Source of the DNA: Caldilineaceae bacterium
GTDB lineage: Bacteria > Chloroflexota > Anaerolineae > Caldilineales > Caldilineaceae
Direction: 5' to 3'
NCBI GenBank assembly: GCA_022842065.1
Contig: JALHQH010000037.1
Span: 1 to 64,000 of the forward strand
Length of the DNA: 64,000 nucleotides
In this document: in pieces, positions 44,136-53,577 of the stretch
How positions within the stretch are numbered: position 1 is the stretch's first letter
Layout: the number at the start of each line of letters is the position of its first letter
The notes under the pieces: generated by a model
Databases searched by the model: none
Told to the model about the DNA's origin: nothing
The model's input: the letters and a program-made list of their open reading frames with translations, nothing else
Made by a program: the position numbers and the translations under genes

Positions 44136-45056
44136 ATGATTGAAGTGCAAGATTTAGTCAAATCGTATGGCGACCTACAAGCCCTAAAGGGGGTCTCCTT
44201 ACGCGTTGCCGACGGCGAAATCGTCGGGCTGCTCGGCCCGAACGGTGCCGGCAAGACCACCATTATCAAAATTCTCACCGGCTATTTGCAGCCGGACGAA
44301 GGTAGCGTTGCCGTTGATGGCATTGATGTGCTGACCCATACCCAGGAAGCACAGGCGCGCATTGGCTACCTCCCCGAAAACGCCCCGATTTATCCAGAGC
44401 TCTCGATCCAGGCTTATCTTAAACTCATGGCGGACCTGCGCCAGATCCCCCAAAATGAGCAACGTGAGCGCCTCTCCGACGCGATTTATGCCACTGGGTT
44501 GGCCGACCGCCTCACCCAGCCGATTGGGCAACTTAGTAAGGGGTTTCGCCAGCGCGTCGGGCTGGCCCAGGCAATTCTCCACCGCCCCCGCCTGCTGATT
44601 CTCGACGAGCCGACCGTCGGGCTCGACCCGACCCAGATTGTCGAGATCCGCAGCCTGATCCGGCGGCTCTCGCAATTCAGCACCATCCTTTTTTCCACCC
44701 ACATTCTAACCGAAGTTGAAGCGCTCTGTGACCGCGCGATTATCCTGATGAATGGGGCCGTCCGCGCGGACGCACGGTTGGATGAGTTGGCCGGCAGTGC
44801 GGACGCCGTGCTGATTCTGGATCGGGCGGTGGAAAGTGCAGCGGGCGCGCTCAAGGGTTTGCCTGGTGTCACAGGGGTAGAAAAGCTGGCCGGCGATAAT
44901 GGCCATGTCACCTACCGCGTTGTCGGCCAGCGTGAGGCGGATCTCTGTCCTGCCATCTATCAACTGGCCAGCAAACACCAGTGGCCCGTGCGCGAGTTGC
45001 GCAGTGATCGGCAGACGCTGGAGAGTGTCTTTAGTAAATTAGCGCATAGTGCGTAA
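44136..45056 (+). CDS. ABC transporter ATP-binding protein (GldA/NosF-like)
   Basis: A 306-residue ATPase. Walker A GPNGAGKT (34-41), Q-loop region near 78, signature LSKGFRQR (133-140; a Ser-Lys variant of LSGGQ), Walker B LLILDEPT (153-160) and the His loop in FSTHILTE. The C-terminal 90 residues resemble the DUF4162-type extension of export ATPases. GAGGAG lies 8 bases before the ATG. It is first in a three-gene operon with a permease-GldG fusion and a DUF4340 protein, the set linked elsewhere to gliding or auxiliary surface-export systems. The substrate is unknown. Confidence 0.92.
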   Translation: MIEVQDLVKSYGDLQALKGVSLRVADGEIVGLLGPNGAGKTTIIKILTGYLQPDEGSVAVDGIDVLTHTQEAQARIGYLPENAPIYPELSIQAYLKLMADLRQIPQNEQRERLSDAIYATGLADRLTQPIGQLSKGFRQRVGLAQAILHRPRLLILDEPTVGLDPTQIVEIRSLIRRLSQFSTILFSTHILTEVEALCDRAIILMNGAVRADARLDELAGSADAVLILDRAVESAAGALKGLPGVTGVEKLAGDNGHVTYRVVGQREADLCPAIYQLASKHQWPVRELRSDRQTLESVFSKLAHSA

Positions 45057-45057
45057 A

Positions 45058-45106
45058 ACGTGATTCGTAAAACGTGATTCGTAAAACGTAAAACGTGATT
45101 CGTAAT
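45058..45106. repeat. Tandem 14-bp repeat between ABC ATPase and permease genes
   Basis: ACGTGATTCGTAAA occurs at 45058-45071 and 45072-45085, then a 7-base partial ACGTAAA and a third near-copy at 45093-45106. It lies in the 73-base spacer between co-directional genes and cannot be coding in either. Confidence 0.85.
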
Positions 45107-45129
45107 CACCCAGTTGGGAGTATTTAATC

Positions 45130-48033
45130 ATGCGACAAATTCTTTCTGTGACTCGCAAAGAACTCGACAGTTACTTTGGGTCGCCGATGGCGCTGATCTT
45201 TCTCGGCACTTTTCTGGCGGTGACCCTCTTTACCTTTTTCTGGGTAGAAACCTTCTTCGTGCGCGGCATTGCCGACATCCGTCCGCTCTTTAAGTGGATG
45301 CCGCTGCTGCTCATTTTTCTGGTCGCTGCGTTGACCATGCGCCAGTGGAGCGAAGAGCAGCGCGCCGGCACGCTGGAGATGTTATTGACCCTGCCCGTCA
45401 AGCCGTGGCAGTTGGTGGTCGGCAAATTTTTGGCGGTGATGGCGCTGGTGGCCTTGGCGCTGGCGTTAACCCTACCGCTGCCAATCAGTGTCGCCATGCT
45501 TGGCCCGCTCGACTGGGGGCCGGTGATTGGTGGTTACCTGGCCGCGCTGTTGTTGGCCGCGGCCTATACGGCGATTGGCCTGTTTGTTTCGTCGCTCACC
45601 GATAACCAGATCGTCGCCCTGATCACCACCGCGATCCTGGGTGGGTTGCTCTATCTGGCTGGGACGACGACCCTGGTCGAATACTTTGGTGCGCCTTGGG
45701 ATACGGTCCTGCGTGGCATCGGCACGGGGGCGCGGTTTGAGAGCATTCAACGTGGCGTCATCGACCTGCGTGACTTGATCTACTATCTCTCGCTGGCCGC
45801 GATCTTTTTACTGCTTAACACGCTGACGCTTGACAAAAAACGGTGGAGCCACGGCCAGCGCACCCTGACCTATCGGCGCAATGCCTCGCTCTTTACCACC
45901 TTGGCCGCCGTCAACCTGTTGCTGCTCAATGTCTGGATGACCCCGCTGCACGGTTTGCGCGTCGATCTGACCGCCCAGGGTCAATACAGTCTTTCACAGA
46001 CGACCAAAGATCTGCTCGGCAATTTGCAAGAGCCGCTGCTGGTTCGTGGCTATATCAGCGAAAAGAGCCACCCGCTGCTCAACCCGCTGCGTCCCCAGAT
46101 CGTTGACCTGCTGCGCGAATATGAGATCGCCGGCAATGGCCGCGTCATCGCCGAGGTGGTTGATCCGGCCAACGATGAGGAGTTGGAGACCGAAGCCAAT
46201 CAGACCTATGGCATTCAACCTGTCCCCTTCCAGGTGACCGGGCGCTACGAAGCATCAGTGATCAACTCCTATTTTGATATCTTGGTCCGTTATGGCGACC
46301 AGAATATTGTGATCAACTTCCAAGAGTTGATTGAGATTACCCCCAACCGCGATGGCACCGTTGATGTGCGGCTGCGTAACCTGGAATATGACCTGACCAG
46401 CGCCATCAAGAAGGTGGTCTATGGCTTCCAGAGTGTTGAATCTGTGTTGGCCGCGCTCAGTGAGCCGGTTGAACTGAGTTTGCTGGTTACCCCACTCGAG
46501 ACGCTGCCCCCGGAATTACAGGCTGCGCCGCAGACCATCCGCGATGTGGCCGCCGATGTAGCGGCGCAGTCAAATGGCAAGCTGATCTTTAATGAGATCA
46601 ACCCCGACGATCCGGCCAGCGGCGTCACCCGCGAGTCGCTTTATGAAAGTTATGGGTTGCAGCCCTATCTGACCTCGCTCTTCTCGGATCAAAGTTACTA
46701 TCTGCACATGGTGCTCAGAAATGGCGAGCAACAGCAGCTCATCTACCCTTCCAACGATCTAAGCGAAGGGGGGGTGCGCACGGCCATCGAAACCGCGCTC
46801 AAACGCTCTTCGGCCGGCTTCCTGAAAACGGTGGGCCTGTGGACGCCACCGGCGACCCCCACCCAGGATATGTTCGGCCAACAGCAGCAGCCGCTCTCGT
46901 CATGGGCGAACATTCAACAACAGTTGAGCCAGGAATACACCGTCCAGGCAGTTGATCTCTCGACCGGCCAGGCTCCGACCAATATTGACACGCTCTTTGT
47001 GGTGATGCCCCAGAATCTGACCGACAAGGATCGTTTTGCCATTGACCAATTCCTCATGCGTGGGGGTGCGGTGATTGTTGCCGCCGGCAACTATAGCATC
47101 AACGTCGATCCCTTTACCCAGGGCTTGGCCTTACAGCCCCTCGACGGCACGCTGAATGAGATGCTGCTACACTATGGCATTGAGGTACAACCGGCGCTGG
47201 TGATGGATGATCAGAATCAGCCCTTCCTGGTGCCTGACCCCAACACGGTGGGCGGTGGGCAACCACAATATGTCGTCGCAGATTTCCCCTTCTTTGTCGA
47301 TGTACGGCAGGAAGGCATGACCAGCGGCGAAGCGGTGGTCTCTGGCCTGCCCGCGGTGACATTGAACTTTGTCTCGCCGGTGGTGACCAATCTGCCCGAA
47401 GAAAGTGGGCGGACGGCAACCGTGCTGCTCCAGTCGAGTGCGGCCTCCTGGACGACGACTGATCCCAACATTCAACCGGATTATGCCCTCTACCCCGAAC
47501 GGGGCTTTGCCGTGGTTGGCGAACAGAAACCCTATCCGCTGGCCGTTACGGTGCAGGGTAGCTTTACCAGCTTCTTTGAAGGCAAGCCGTCACCACTGGC
47601 AGAGGCACCGGCACCGGCCAGCGATGGCAGCGCCCCCGCCCCCACCCCCGTGCCCGACACCGGCCAGATCAACCAGTCGCCAGAGACGGCGCGCCTGATC
47701 GTGATCGGCAGCGGCGGCTTCCTCGATGACTTCATCACGCGGATTTCGCAACAGATTGTTGGTGACCAGGTGCTCAACAATCTGCAATTTGCCCAAAACA
47801 CCGTTGACTGGGCTGTGGAAGATACCGATCTGCTCAGCATCCGTGCCCGCGGCACCGCAACCCGCCTGCTCGACCCGATTGATGAAGGGGAACAGACCGG
47901 CTGGGAGTTGGGCAACTACGCCGTGGCCTTACTCGCCTTGGGGTTGACCGCCGGGCTGTGGTATCTACGCCGGCGCAACGAGCAACCGATGGAACTGAGC
48001 CCGTCCACGTTAGCGCCGGTGGCAGCTGATTAG
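45130..48033 (+). CDS. ABC-2 permease fused to a GldG-like extracytoplasmic domain
   Basis: A 967-residue fusion. The first 240 residues form an ABC-2 type permease with six hydrophobic helices (from SPMALIFLGTFLAVTLF), including an EEQRAGTLEMLLTLPVK coupling region typical of GldF. Residues about 255-910 are GldG-like: one helix (TTLAAVNLLLLNVWM), then a large extracytoplasmic domain (YSLSQTTKDLL, FVVMPQNLTDKDRFAIDQFL). A final helix lies at about 925-945 with a short basic tail. GldF and GldG are separate proteins in Bacteroidota gliding systems, so the fusion is notable. GGGAG lies upstream of the ATG. Confidence 0.9.
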   Translation: MRQILSVTRKELDSYFGSPMALIFLGTFLAVTLFTFFWVETFFVRGIADIRPLFKWMPLLLIFLVAALTMRQWSEEQRAGTLEMLLTLPVKPWQLVVGKFLAVMALVALALALTLPLPISVAMLGPLDWGPVIGGYLAALLLAAAYTAIGLFVSSLTDNQIVALITTAILGGLLYLAGTTTLVEYFGAPWDTVLRGIGTGARFESIQRGVIDLRDLIYYLSLAAIFLLLNTLTLDKKRWSHGQRTLTYRRNASLFTTLAAVNLLLLNVWMTPLHGLRVDLTAQGQYSLSQTTKDLLGNLQEPLLVRGYISEKSHPLLNPLRPQIVDLLREYEIAGNGRVIAEVVDPANDEELETEANQTYGIQPVPFQVTGRYEASVINSYFDILVRYGDQNIVINFQELIEITPNRDGTVDVRLRNLEYDLTSAIKKVVYGFQSVESVLAALSEPVELSLLVTPLETLPPELQAAPQTIRDVAADVAAQSNGKLIFNEINPDDPASGVTRESLYESYGLQPYLTSLFSDQSYYLHMVLRNGEQQQLIYPSNDLSEGGVRTAIETALKRSSAGFLKTVGLWTPPATPTQDMFGQQQQPLSSWANIQQQLSQEYTVQAVDLSTGQAPTNIDTLFVVMPQNLTDKDRFAIDQFLMRGGAVIVAAGNYSINVDPFTQGLALQPLDGTLNEMLLHYGIEVQPALVMDDQNQPFLVPDPNTVGGGQPQYVVADFPFFVDVRQEGMTSGEAVVSGLPAVTLNFVSPVVTNLPEESGRTATVLLQSSAASWTTTDPNIQPDYALYPERGFAVVGEQKPYPLAVTVQGSFTSFFEGKPSPLAEAPAPASDGSAPAPTPVPDTGQINQSPETARLIVIGSGGFLDDFITRISQQIVGDQVLNNLQFAQNTVDWAVEDTDLLSIRARGTATRLLDPIDEGEQTGWELGNYAVALLALGLTAGLWYLRRRNEQPMELSPSTLAPVAAD

Positions 48034-48043
48034 TGATGAAGCC

Positions 48044-48073
48044 GTTAACAATTGTCAATTGATAATTGTTAAC
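48044..48073. repeat. 30-bp near-palindrome (GTTAACAATT..AATTGTTAAC)
   Basis: The sequence differs from its own reverse complement at only two symmetric positions. It lies in the 78-base spacer between the permease-GldG and DUF4340 genes, so it may weaken or modulate read-through, or be a small mobile palindrome. Confidence 0.7.
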
Positions 48074-48111
48074 GCGGCCCCAGGCAAAGCAATTAATCAA
48101 AGAGTGAAAGT

Positions 48112-49200
48112 GTGGAATCTATGATGAATCGACGCAATCAGATCCTAGGTGGACTGCTGCTTTTACAGATCGCCCTGATCGCCGTGGTCTTCTGGCCAGG
48201 GCGCGGGGCCAATGCTTCAGCCGCCCCGATCTTTGGGACAACCACCCTGGATGATATTCAAACTATCACCATTACCGAGGGTGAGAAGCGTGTGCAGGTG
48301 GCGCGCAGTGGTGATGGGTGGGCATTGCCCGAAGCCGACGATTTTCCCGTCACCGCGGTTTCGGCCAGTGATACGATCTCGAAAGTTTTATTGATTAACA
48401 CCAGTCGGTTGGTTGCCAGCAATACGGCCAGCCACGCGCGCCTGCAGGTAACCGAGGCCGATGCAGTGCGCCGGGTTGATCTGGAAACCACGGACGGCGA
48501 GACCCTGTCGCTCCTGGTCGGCAGTTCACCCAGCTTCCGCGCCACCAACGTGCGCCGCACCGACAGCAATGATGTTTATTTAACCGGCGACATCCAGGCA
48601 ACTGACCTGCGCACCGACTATGGCAGTTGGATCGACACCGCCTATGTGGCAATTCCCAGTGCTGAGGCCAAGGAAGTGACGCTGACCAACAGCAACGGCA
48701 CGCTCAACTTCACGCGGGTCAACACAGAGACGTGGACCTTGAGTGATCTGGCCGCGGGCGAAACCTTTAACCAGAACAACCTGACCTCGCTCCTGACGCG
48801 GCTCAGCGGGTTGAACATGGTCCAACCGTTGGGTAAGGAAGCGAAGCCCGAATATGGGCTAGAGACGCCACAGGCGACGGTGAGCGTAGTACACGCCCCC
48901 GCTGACGGCGAGAACCAGACAACGACCTTGACCATCGGGGCGCAAATTACCGGCACCAACAACTATGTCGTCAAATCTTCCGCCTCTGAATATTATGTTG
49001 AAGTGGCCTCCTTCAGCGCCGAGGATCTGGTGACGCGCAGCCGCACCGACTATCTGGAAGCGCCCGCAGCCACCGGCTCGATCACGGCAACGAATGGGCT
49101 CACCGCAACTGAATTTGTCACTGGCTTTGGGCTGATCACCGACACGGTTGGCGTAACCGATACCACCGCGCTTACCGCGACCCAAGCAGTCACGCCTTAG
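48112..49200 (+). CDS. DUF4340 domain protein
   Basis: A 362-residue protein from GTG at 48112 (AGAG 7 bases upstream); the ATGs at 48121 and 48124 are equally possible. A single N-terminal helix (ILGGLLLLQIALIAVVFWPG) anchors an extracytoplasmic region containing two related DUF4340-type halves (DIQTITITEGEKRVQVARSG.. and AKEVTLTNSNGTLNFTRV..). It ends with a Thr-rich tail. DUF4340 proteins are regularly third in ABC / GldG operons, supporting a role as an accessory of this exporter. Confidence 0.85.
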   Translation: MESMMNRRNQILGGLLLLQIALIAVVFWPGRGANASAAPIFGTTTLDDIQTITITEGEKRVQVARSGDGWALPEADDFPVTAVSASDTISKVLLINTSRLVASNTASHARLQVTEADAVRRVDLETTDGETLSLLVGSSPSFRATNVRRTDSNDVYLTGDIQATDLRTDYGSWIDTAYVAIPSAEAKEVTLTNSNGTLNFTRVNTETWTLSDLAAGETFNQNNLTSLLTRLSGLNMVQPLGKEAKPEYGLETPQATVSVVHAPADGENQTTTLTIGAQITGTNNYVVKSSASEYYVEVASFSAEDLVTRSRTDYLEAPAATGSITATNGLTATEFVTGFGLITDTVGVTDTTALTATQAVTP

Positions 49201-49270
49201 CACGCACAAAGCGCGCAATCTGCCTGCGCGCCGCCACGATTACAGGTGGCGTGCTTAATATATAAGGCCC

Positions 49271-49330
49271 AAGGCCTCTGGCATGGGACGAGAGCAAGAA
49301 GCTTGTCGTCCCATGCCGGAGGCCTTTTTT
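49271..49330 (+). terminator. Strong intrinsic terminator after the ABC operon
   Basis: AAGGCCTCTGGCATGGGACGA (49271-49291) pairs with TCGTCCCATGCCGGAGGCCTT (49306-49326, one mismatch), followed by TTTTT. It lies 70 bases after the DUF4340 stop and isolates this operon from the oxidase cluster. Confidence 0.9.
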
Positions 49331-49379
49331 GTTTACACCACATTTCCTATGACTTCGCCTATGTCTCCCCACTATACCT

Positions 49380-49490
49380 ATTCCCTTCAAAAAATCCCAA
49401 TCATTCCATTATTATACCATTTCATAAGAATAAAGTTAAAAATAAAGACAAATAAATTTTCTTATATTATTTAATAAAACACAATAATTG
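49380..49490. other. AT-rich patch upstream of the oxidase cluster
   Basis: About 110 bases are overwhelmingly A/T (for example TTATATTATTTAATAAAAC near 49461), in sharp contrast to the GC-rich surroundings. Several -10-like hexamers occur but no unique -35/-10 pair stands out. It most likely contains the promoter of the cytochrome oxidase genes. Confidence 0.5.
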
Positions 49491-49556
49491 CTTATTCATG
49501 TCGGAAATGTTAGCCACCGCACCTTAATCAACGACAAGGGACAGGTCAAGCCACTA

Positions 49557-50633
49557 ATGATTGCAACCAGCATTAGGAAATTTCTTTTTCAGCAACCCCA
49601 ACGTGGCTTAGCGGCAGTAGGACGCCGGTTCCTGTTTACTACGCTGATCGCTGGCCTCTGGCTGTGCGGCTGTACAACACCCAGTGTACGCGAGCCGGCG
49701 ATCCCCTCCACCCTAGAGCCACAAGGCCCTGCCGCCGCCAACATTGCGGGGCTTTGGTGGATCATGTTTTGGATGGGCACCGCCATTTTTGTTGGGATCA
49801 CGGCGCTGTTGCTCTTGATTGTCTTTACCCACCGCCGCCGCGAGGCGCGGTTGGAGCCCGATCTACAGGCCCTCGATCACCGGAGTTGGGTCTGGTGGGG
49901 TGGGGTGATCATGCCCTTCTTGGTGCTGGCGACGGTGCTCTTTTTTACCCTACGTAGCCACATCGCCCTGGCCAATCCACCAACCGAGCCGGTTGCCGTC
50001 ATTGAAGTTGTCGGCTGGCGCTGGTGGTGGGAAGTGCGCTATCCCGATCACCAGATCACCACGGCCAATGAAATCCATATCCCCGTTGGTCAGCCGGTCC
50101 TCCTGCGCTTGACAGCCGGCGATGTGATCCACAGCTTTTGGGTGCCAGAACTCCACGGCAAAATGGATATGATCCCCGGCAAAACGAATACACTCTGGCT
50201 ACAGGCCGACGAACCAGGTGTCTACCGCGGCATCTGCGCTGAATTTTGTGGCATGCAACATGCCAAAATGCACTACATGGTAGTGGCCCAATCCACCGCT
50301 GACTATGCAGCCTGGCTGGAAGCACAGCGCCAACCCGCCCCGGCACCGGCAGACGAAGCTTTGCAGCAGGGCCAGCAGATCTTTTTCCAGGCCGATTGCG
50401 CCTACTGCCATGCCATTAGCGGTACCGAAGCCAACGGCCGGATCGGCCCCGACCTGACGCACGTGGCCAGCCGCCAGACCTTGGCGGCCGGCACGCTGCC
50501 TAACAATCGCGGCAGTATGGGGGGATGGATTACGAATCCCCAACATATTAAGCCAGGCAATCTGATGCCGCCCACACGTCTCAACAGCGAAGAGCTACAA
50601 CTTTTATTGGATTATTTAGCGTCACTTCAGTGA
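49557..50633 (+). CDS. coxB: Cytochrome c oxidase subunit II fused to cytochrome c (caa3 type)
   Basis: 358 residues from ATG 49557; an earlier start at 49488 would add 23 residues before the signal. The signal ends in a lipobox-like LWLCGC. Two transmembrane helices (about 62-86 and 106-126) precede the cupredoxin domain. The CuA ligands are seen: H192 (VIHSFWVP) and CAEFCGMQHAKM with C227, E229, C231, H235 and M238. A cytochrome c domain is fused at the C-terminus with CAYCH (281-285) and a GNLMPP Met ligand. It accepts electrons from periplasmic cytochromes and passes them to subunit I. It opens the cluster that runs to the end of the window. Confidence 0.95.
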   Translation: MIATSIRKFLFQQPQRGLAAVGRRFLFTTLIAGLWLCGCTTPSVREPAIPSTLEPQGPAAANIAGLWWIMFWMGTAIFVGITALLLLIVFTHRRREARLEPDLQALDHRSWVWWGGVIMPFLVLATVLFFTLRSHIALANPPTEPVAVIEVVGWRWWWEVRYPDHQITTANEIHIPVGQPVLLRLTAGDVIHSFWVPELHGKMDMIPGKTNTLWLQADEPGVYRGICAEFCGMQHAKMHYMVVAQSTADYAAWLEAQRQPAPAPADEALQQGQQIFFQADCAYCHAISGTEANGRIGPDLTHVASRQTLAAGTLPNNRGSMGGWITNPQHIKPGNLMPPTRLNSEELQLLLDYLASLQ

Positions 50634-50708
50634 TTGCTAGTGCAGCCCGCGCCGAGGGTTAATGGGATTTAAGAAAATAATTGGGTAAAACGCTAACCCC
50701 CTCCTAAC

Positions 50709-50770
50709 CTCCCCCTGGTAAGGGGAGGAACAGTCACCCCGGCAACGGCCCCCTCCCTTACCAGGGGAGC
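50709..50770. repeat. Inverted CCCCTGGTAAGGGGAGG repeat
   Basis: Two oppositely oriented copies of CTCCCC(C)TGGTAAGG(G)GAGG (about 50709-50728 and 50751-50769) are joined by a 22-base loop. It lies between the subunit II and subunit I genes, where a continuous operon would be expected. Mobile palindrome or partial terminator. Confidence 0.65.
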
Positions 50771-50930
50771 GGGTGCCCCTGGGGCGCGGGTGGGGTCCTT
50801 TTGCCGAATTTAATTTTTAATCTCCATCAACCCTCGGCTACCAGCTGCCGTCACGCCGTGACTGGGATCGATTCTAAACTAACATAATTTGAATGTTCAA
50901 ACCATCATCAGCCACTGTTCTGGAGCAACT

Positions 50931-53504
50931 ATGACTACTACTGTCACCACCGTGCAGACGCCTGGGCGACCCAGCGCCGGTAAACCAACCGACAGCAAGC
51001 CAACCAGCGTACTCGATACCTTGGAGCAGACCTGGCAATCACCCCCTGGGCTGATGGGTTTCCTGACCGCCGTCAATCACCGAACGGTGGGTGCCCGTTA
51101 TTTGGTCACCGGTTTTATCTTCTTCATCCTGGCCGGCCTTGCGGCGATCTTAATGCGCATTCAGTTGGCGATCCCCGAAAATACCTTCCTGGACCCTGAT
51201 CTCTATAATCAACTCTTTACAACCCACGGCACCACGATGATGTTTCTCTTTGCCGTGCCGATTATGGAAGGCATTGGCATCTATCTGGTGCCGCTGATGA
51301 TTGGGTCCCGTGACATGGCTTTCCCCAAATTGAACGCCTTTGGCTACTTTGTCTACTTGATCGCCGGTGTGAGCATCTGGGTGAGCCTCTTCTTTGGCTA
51401 TGCGCCGGATGGCGGCTGGTTCAACTATGTGCCGCTGGCAGGGCCACTCTATTCACCAGGGATTGGGATCGACCTTTATGCCACGATGATCACCTTTTTG
51501 GAGATCGCCGCGCTGGTGGCTGCGATTGAGTTGGTGGTCACCATCCTCACCATGCGTGCGCCTGGCATGTCAATTAACCGAATGCCGGTCTTTGTCTGGT
51601 CGATCTTGGTGATGGCCTTTATGATCATCTTTGCCATGCCGCCGTTGATGGTCGGCAGCATTGAGCTGGCGCTGGATCGAACGGTGAACACGCACTTTTT
51701 CAACGCGGCGGCGGGCGGCGATCCCCTGCTCTGGCAGCACCTTTTCTGGATCTTTGGCCACCCAGAAGTGTACATTATCTTTGTGCCGGCGCTGGGTATG
51801 GTGGCCGCGATAGTCCCCACCTTCGCCCGTCGCCCGGTCGTGGGCTACGATCTGCTGGTCCTCTCGATCATTTCGATTGGCTTTCTCAGCTTTGGCCTGT
51901 GGGTGCATCACATGTTCACCACCGGCTTGACACCCCTGGGTCTCAACTTTTTTACCGTGGCTAGCACGGTGATCGGTATTCCCAGCGGCATTCAGATCTT
52001 TGCCACCCTGGCCACGATGGCCTCCGGTCGCCTGGTGATCAAAACCCCCATGCTCTACATTATCGGCTTTGTGATTGTCTTTGTCCTCGGTGGCATCAGT
52101 GGGATTATGGTCGCGGCCGTCCCTTTTGACCAGCAGGTGCATGATACTTACTTTGTCGTGGCGCACTTTCATTATGTGCTGGTGGGTGGCGCGCTCTTTC
52201 CCCTTTTTGCCGGTTTTCACTACTGGTTCCCCAAGATCACCGGGCGGCTGCTCAACGAACGGTTGGGGACGTGGGGCTTCTGGTTTACCTTTATCGGCTT
52301 TAATGTCACCTTCTTTCCCATGCACCTCACCGGGTTCTGGGGCATGCCACGCCGGGTTTACACCTATTTGCCGGGGTTGGGGTGGGAGTGGCTGAATATG
52401 CTCTCGACGATTGGCACCTTTATCGTCAGCATCGGTATCCTGCTCTTTATGGCTAATGTGCTACGCTCGTTGCGCCAAGGTGAAGCCGCCGGTGACAATC
52501 CGTGGGGGGCCGGGACGCTCGAATGGGCCACCAGCTCGCCGCCGCCGATGTACAACTTTCGCACGATTCCCGCGGTGCGCAGCCGTGAACCGTTGTGGAA
52601 ACCCTTGCAGGAGGCGGACTATCAGCGCGATCTGGATGACCCGGAATATGATCGTTTTGGGCTGCTCTTTACCCGTCGCGAAACGTTGGGCACGTCGGTG
52701 CTGGATGCGCGACCACAGCAACGAGTGCTTCTGCCCGGCCCGACCCTTGTGCCATTTTTTCTTTCCCTGGCGGTTGCCTTCACCTTTATCGGCGTGTTGG
52801 TCAACCTCTGGCTGGTTCCCCTTGGGGCGTTCTTTATCTTCCTGTTGCTTGCCCGTTGGCACTGGCCCACGACCCAAGAACGGGACATGGCCTATGTGAC
52901 AGCCGGTGCGGCGGATGCGCTGCCGATTAGCACCGTTGCCGACAGTGCAGGGGTCAAGCCACCCTTCTGGTGGGGCATGGCGGGGTTGATCATGATCGAG
53001 ACCGTGGTCTTTGCGGCATTGATCGGCAGCTACTTCTATCTGCGCGCCAACGCGGCGGAATGGCCAGTTGACGGTCTGAGTCCGCCCGATCTGCTCTTGC
53101 CGTCGATCAATGCGCTGGTGCTCTTTGCCAGCAGCATCCCGATCTATATCGCTGATCAGGGCATTCGGCAGGGCAACCAGACGCGGCTCAAGGTTGGCCT
53201 GGTGGTCAGCTTTGTCATGGGCTTGATCTTTCTGGTGCTCAAATATATCGAGTATAGCAATCTCGGCTACAACTGGGCGACCAATGCCTACACCTCCATG
53301 GTCTGGACGATTACCGGTTTTCACAGCGCCCATATGATTGCGCTGCTGCTAAAAACCCTCGTCGTCGGGACCTGGGCCTTTCAGGGCTATTTCAACGAGC
53401 AGCGCTATACCGCCATGACGGTAAACGGGCTCTACTGGCACTTTGTGGTGATTGCCTGGGTGCCGCTCTTCTTTACGCTCTATCTCTCCCCGCGTTTGAT
53501 TTAA
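50931..53504 (+). CDS. coxA: Cytochrome c oxidase subunit I-III fusion (A1-type haem-copper oxidase)
   Basis: 857 residues from ATG 50931, which has GGAG 5 bases upstream; a TTG at 50889 is less likely. Subunit I region (about 1-560): low-spin haem His H99 and H414, CuB ligands H277 (with Tyr281 in HPEVY) and H326/H327, haem a3 His H412 (HFH). Glu279 in HPEVY marks the A1 D-channel type. The C-terminal part (about 670-857) is a subunit III-like region of helices (MIETVVFAALIGSYFYLRAN, FHSAHMIALLL, HFVVIAWVPLF). The fused CoxI-CoxIII form is known in caa3-type oxidases. It reduces oxygen to water and pumps protons. Confidence 0.95.
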   Translation: MTTTVTTVQTPGRPSAGKPTDSKPTSVLDTLEQTWQSPPGLMGFLTAVNHRTVGARYLVTGFIFFILAGLAAILMRIQLAIPENTFLDPDLYNQLFTTHGTTMMFLFAVPIMEGIGIYLVPLMIGSRDMAFPKLNAFGYFVYLIAGVSIWVSLFFGYAPDGGWFNYVPLAGPLYSPGIGIDLYATMITFLEIAALVAAIELVVTILTMRAPGMSINRMPVFVWSILVMAFMIIFAMPPLMVGSIELALDRTVNTHFFNAAAGGDPLLWQHLFWIFGHPEVYIIFVPALGMVAAIVPTFARRPVVGYDLLVLSIISIGFLSFGLWVHHMFTTGLTPLGLNFFTVASTVIGIPSGIQIFATLATMASGRLVIKTPMLYIIGFVIVFVLGGISGIMVAAVPFDQQVHDTYFVVAHFHYVLVGGALFPLFAGFHYWFPKITGRLLNERLGTWGFWFTFIGFNVTFFPMHLTGFWGMPRRVYTYLPGLGWEWLNMLSTIGTFIVSIGILLFMANVLRSLRQGEAAGDNPWGAGTLEWATSSPPPMYNFRTIPAVRSREPLWKPLQEADYQRDLDDPEYDRFGLLFTRRETLGTSVLDARPQQRVLLPGPTLVPFFLSLAVAFTFIGVLVNLWLVPLGAFFIFLLLARWHWPTTQERDMAYVTAGAADALPISTVADSAGVKPPFWWGMAGLIMIETVVFAALIGSYFYLRANAAEWPVDGLSPPDLLLPSINALVLFASSIPIYIADQGIRQGNQTRLKVGLVVSFVMGLIFLVLKYIEYSNLGYNWATNAYTSMVWTITGFHSAHMIALLLKTLVVGTWAFQGYFNEQRYTAMTVNGLYWHFVVIAWVPLFFTLYLSPRLI

Positions 53505-53531
53505 CGGGTTTGATGACGATAGGGTATGCAG

Positions 53532-53577
53532 GTGCCCCCCGGCCCCTCCCCGATGTCGGGGAGGGGCCGGGGGGCAC
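53532..53577. repeat. GC-rich perfect palindrome after coxA
   Basis: GTGCCCCCCGGCCCCTCCCCGA (53532-53553) and its exact complement (53556-53577) are separated by two bases. No U-tract follows. It lies 27 bases after the CoxI-III stop and directly abuts the next element. Confidence 0.8.

Noticed and set aside
52461..53333. 290-codon minus-strand frame opposite coxA
   Set aside because: The plus strand has all haem and copper ligands and the CoxIII helices in frame. The antisense product is Gln/Arg-rich low-complexity.
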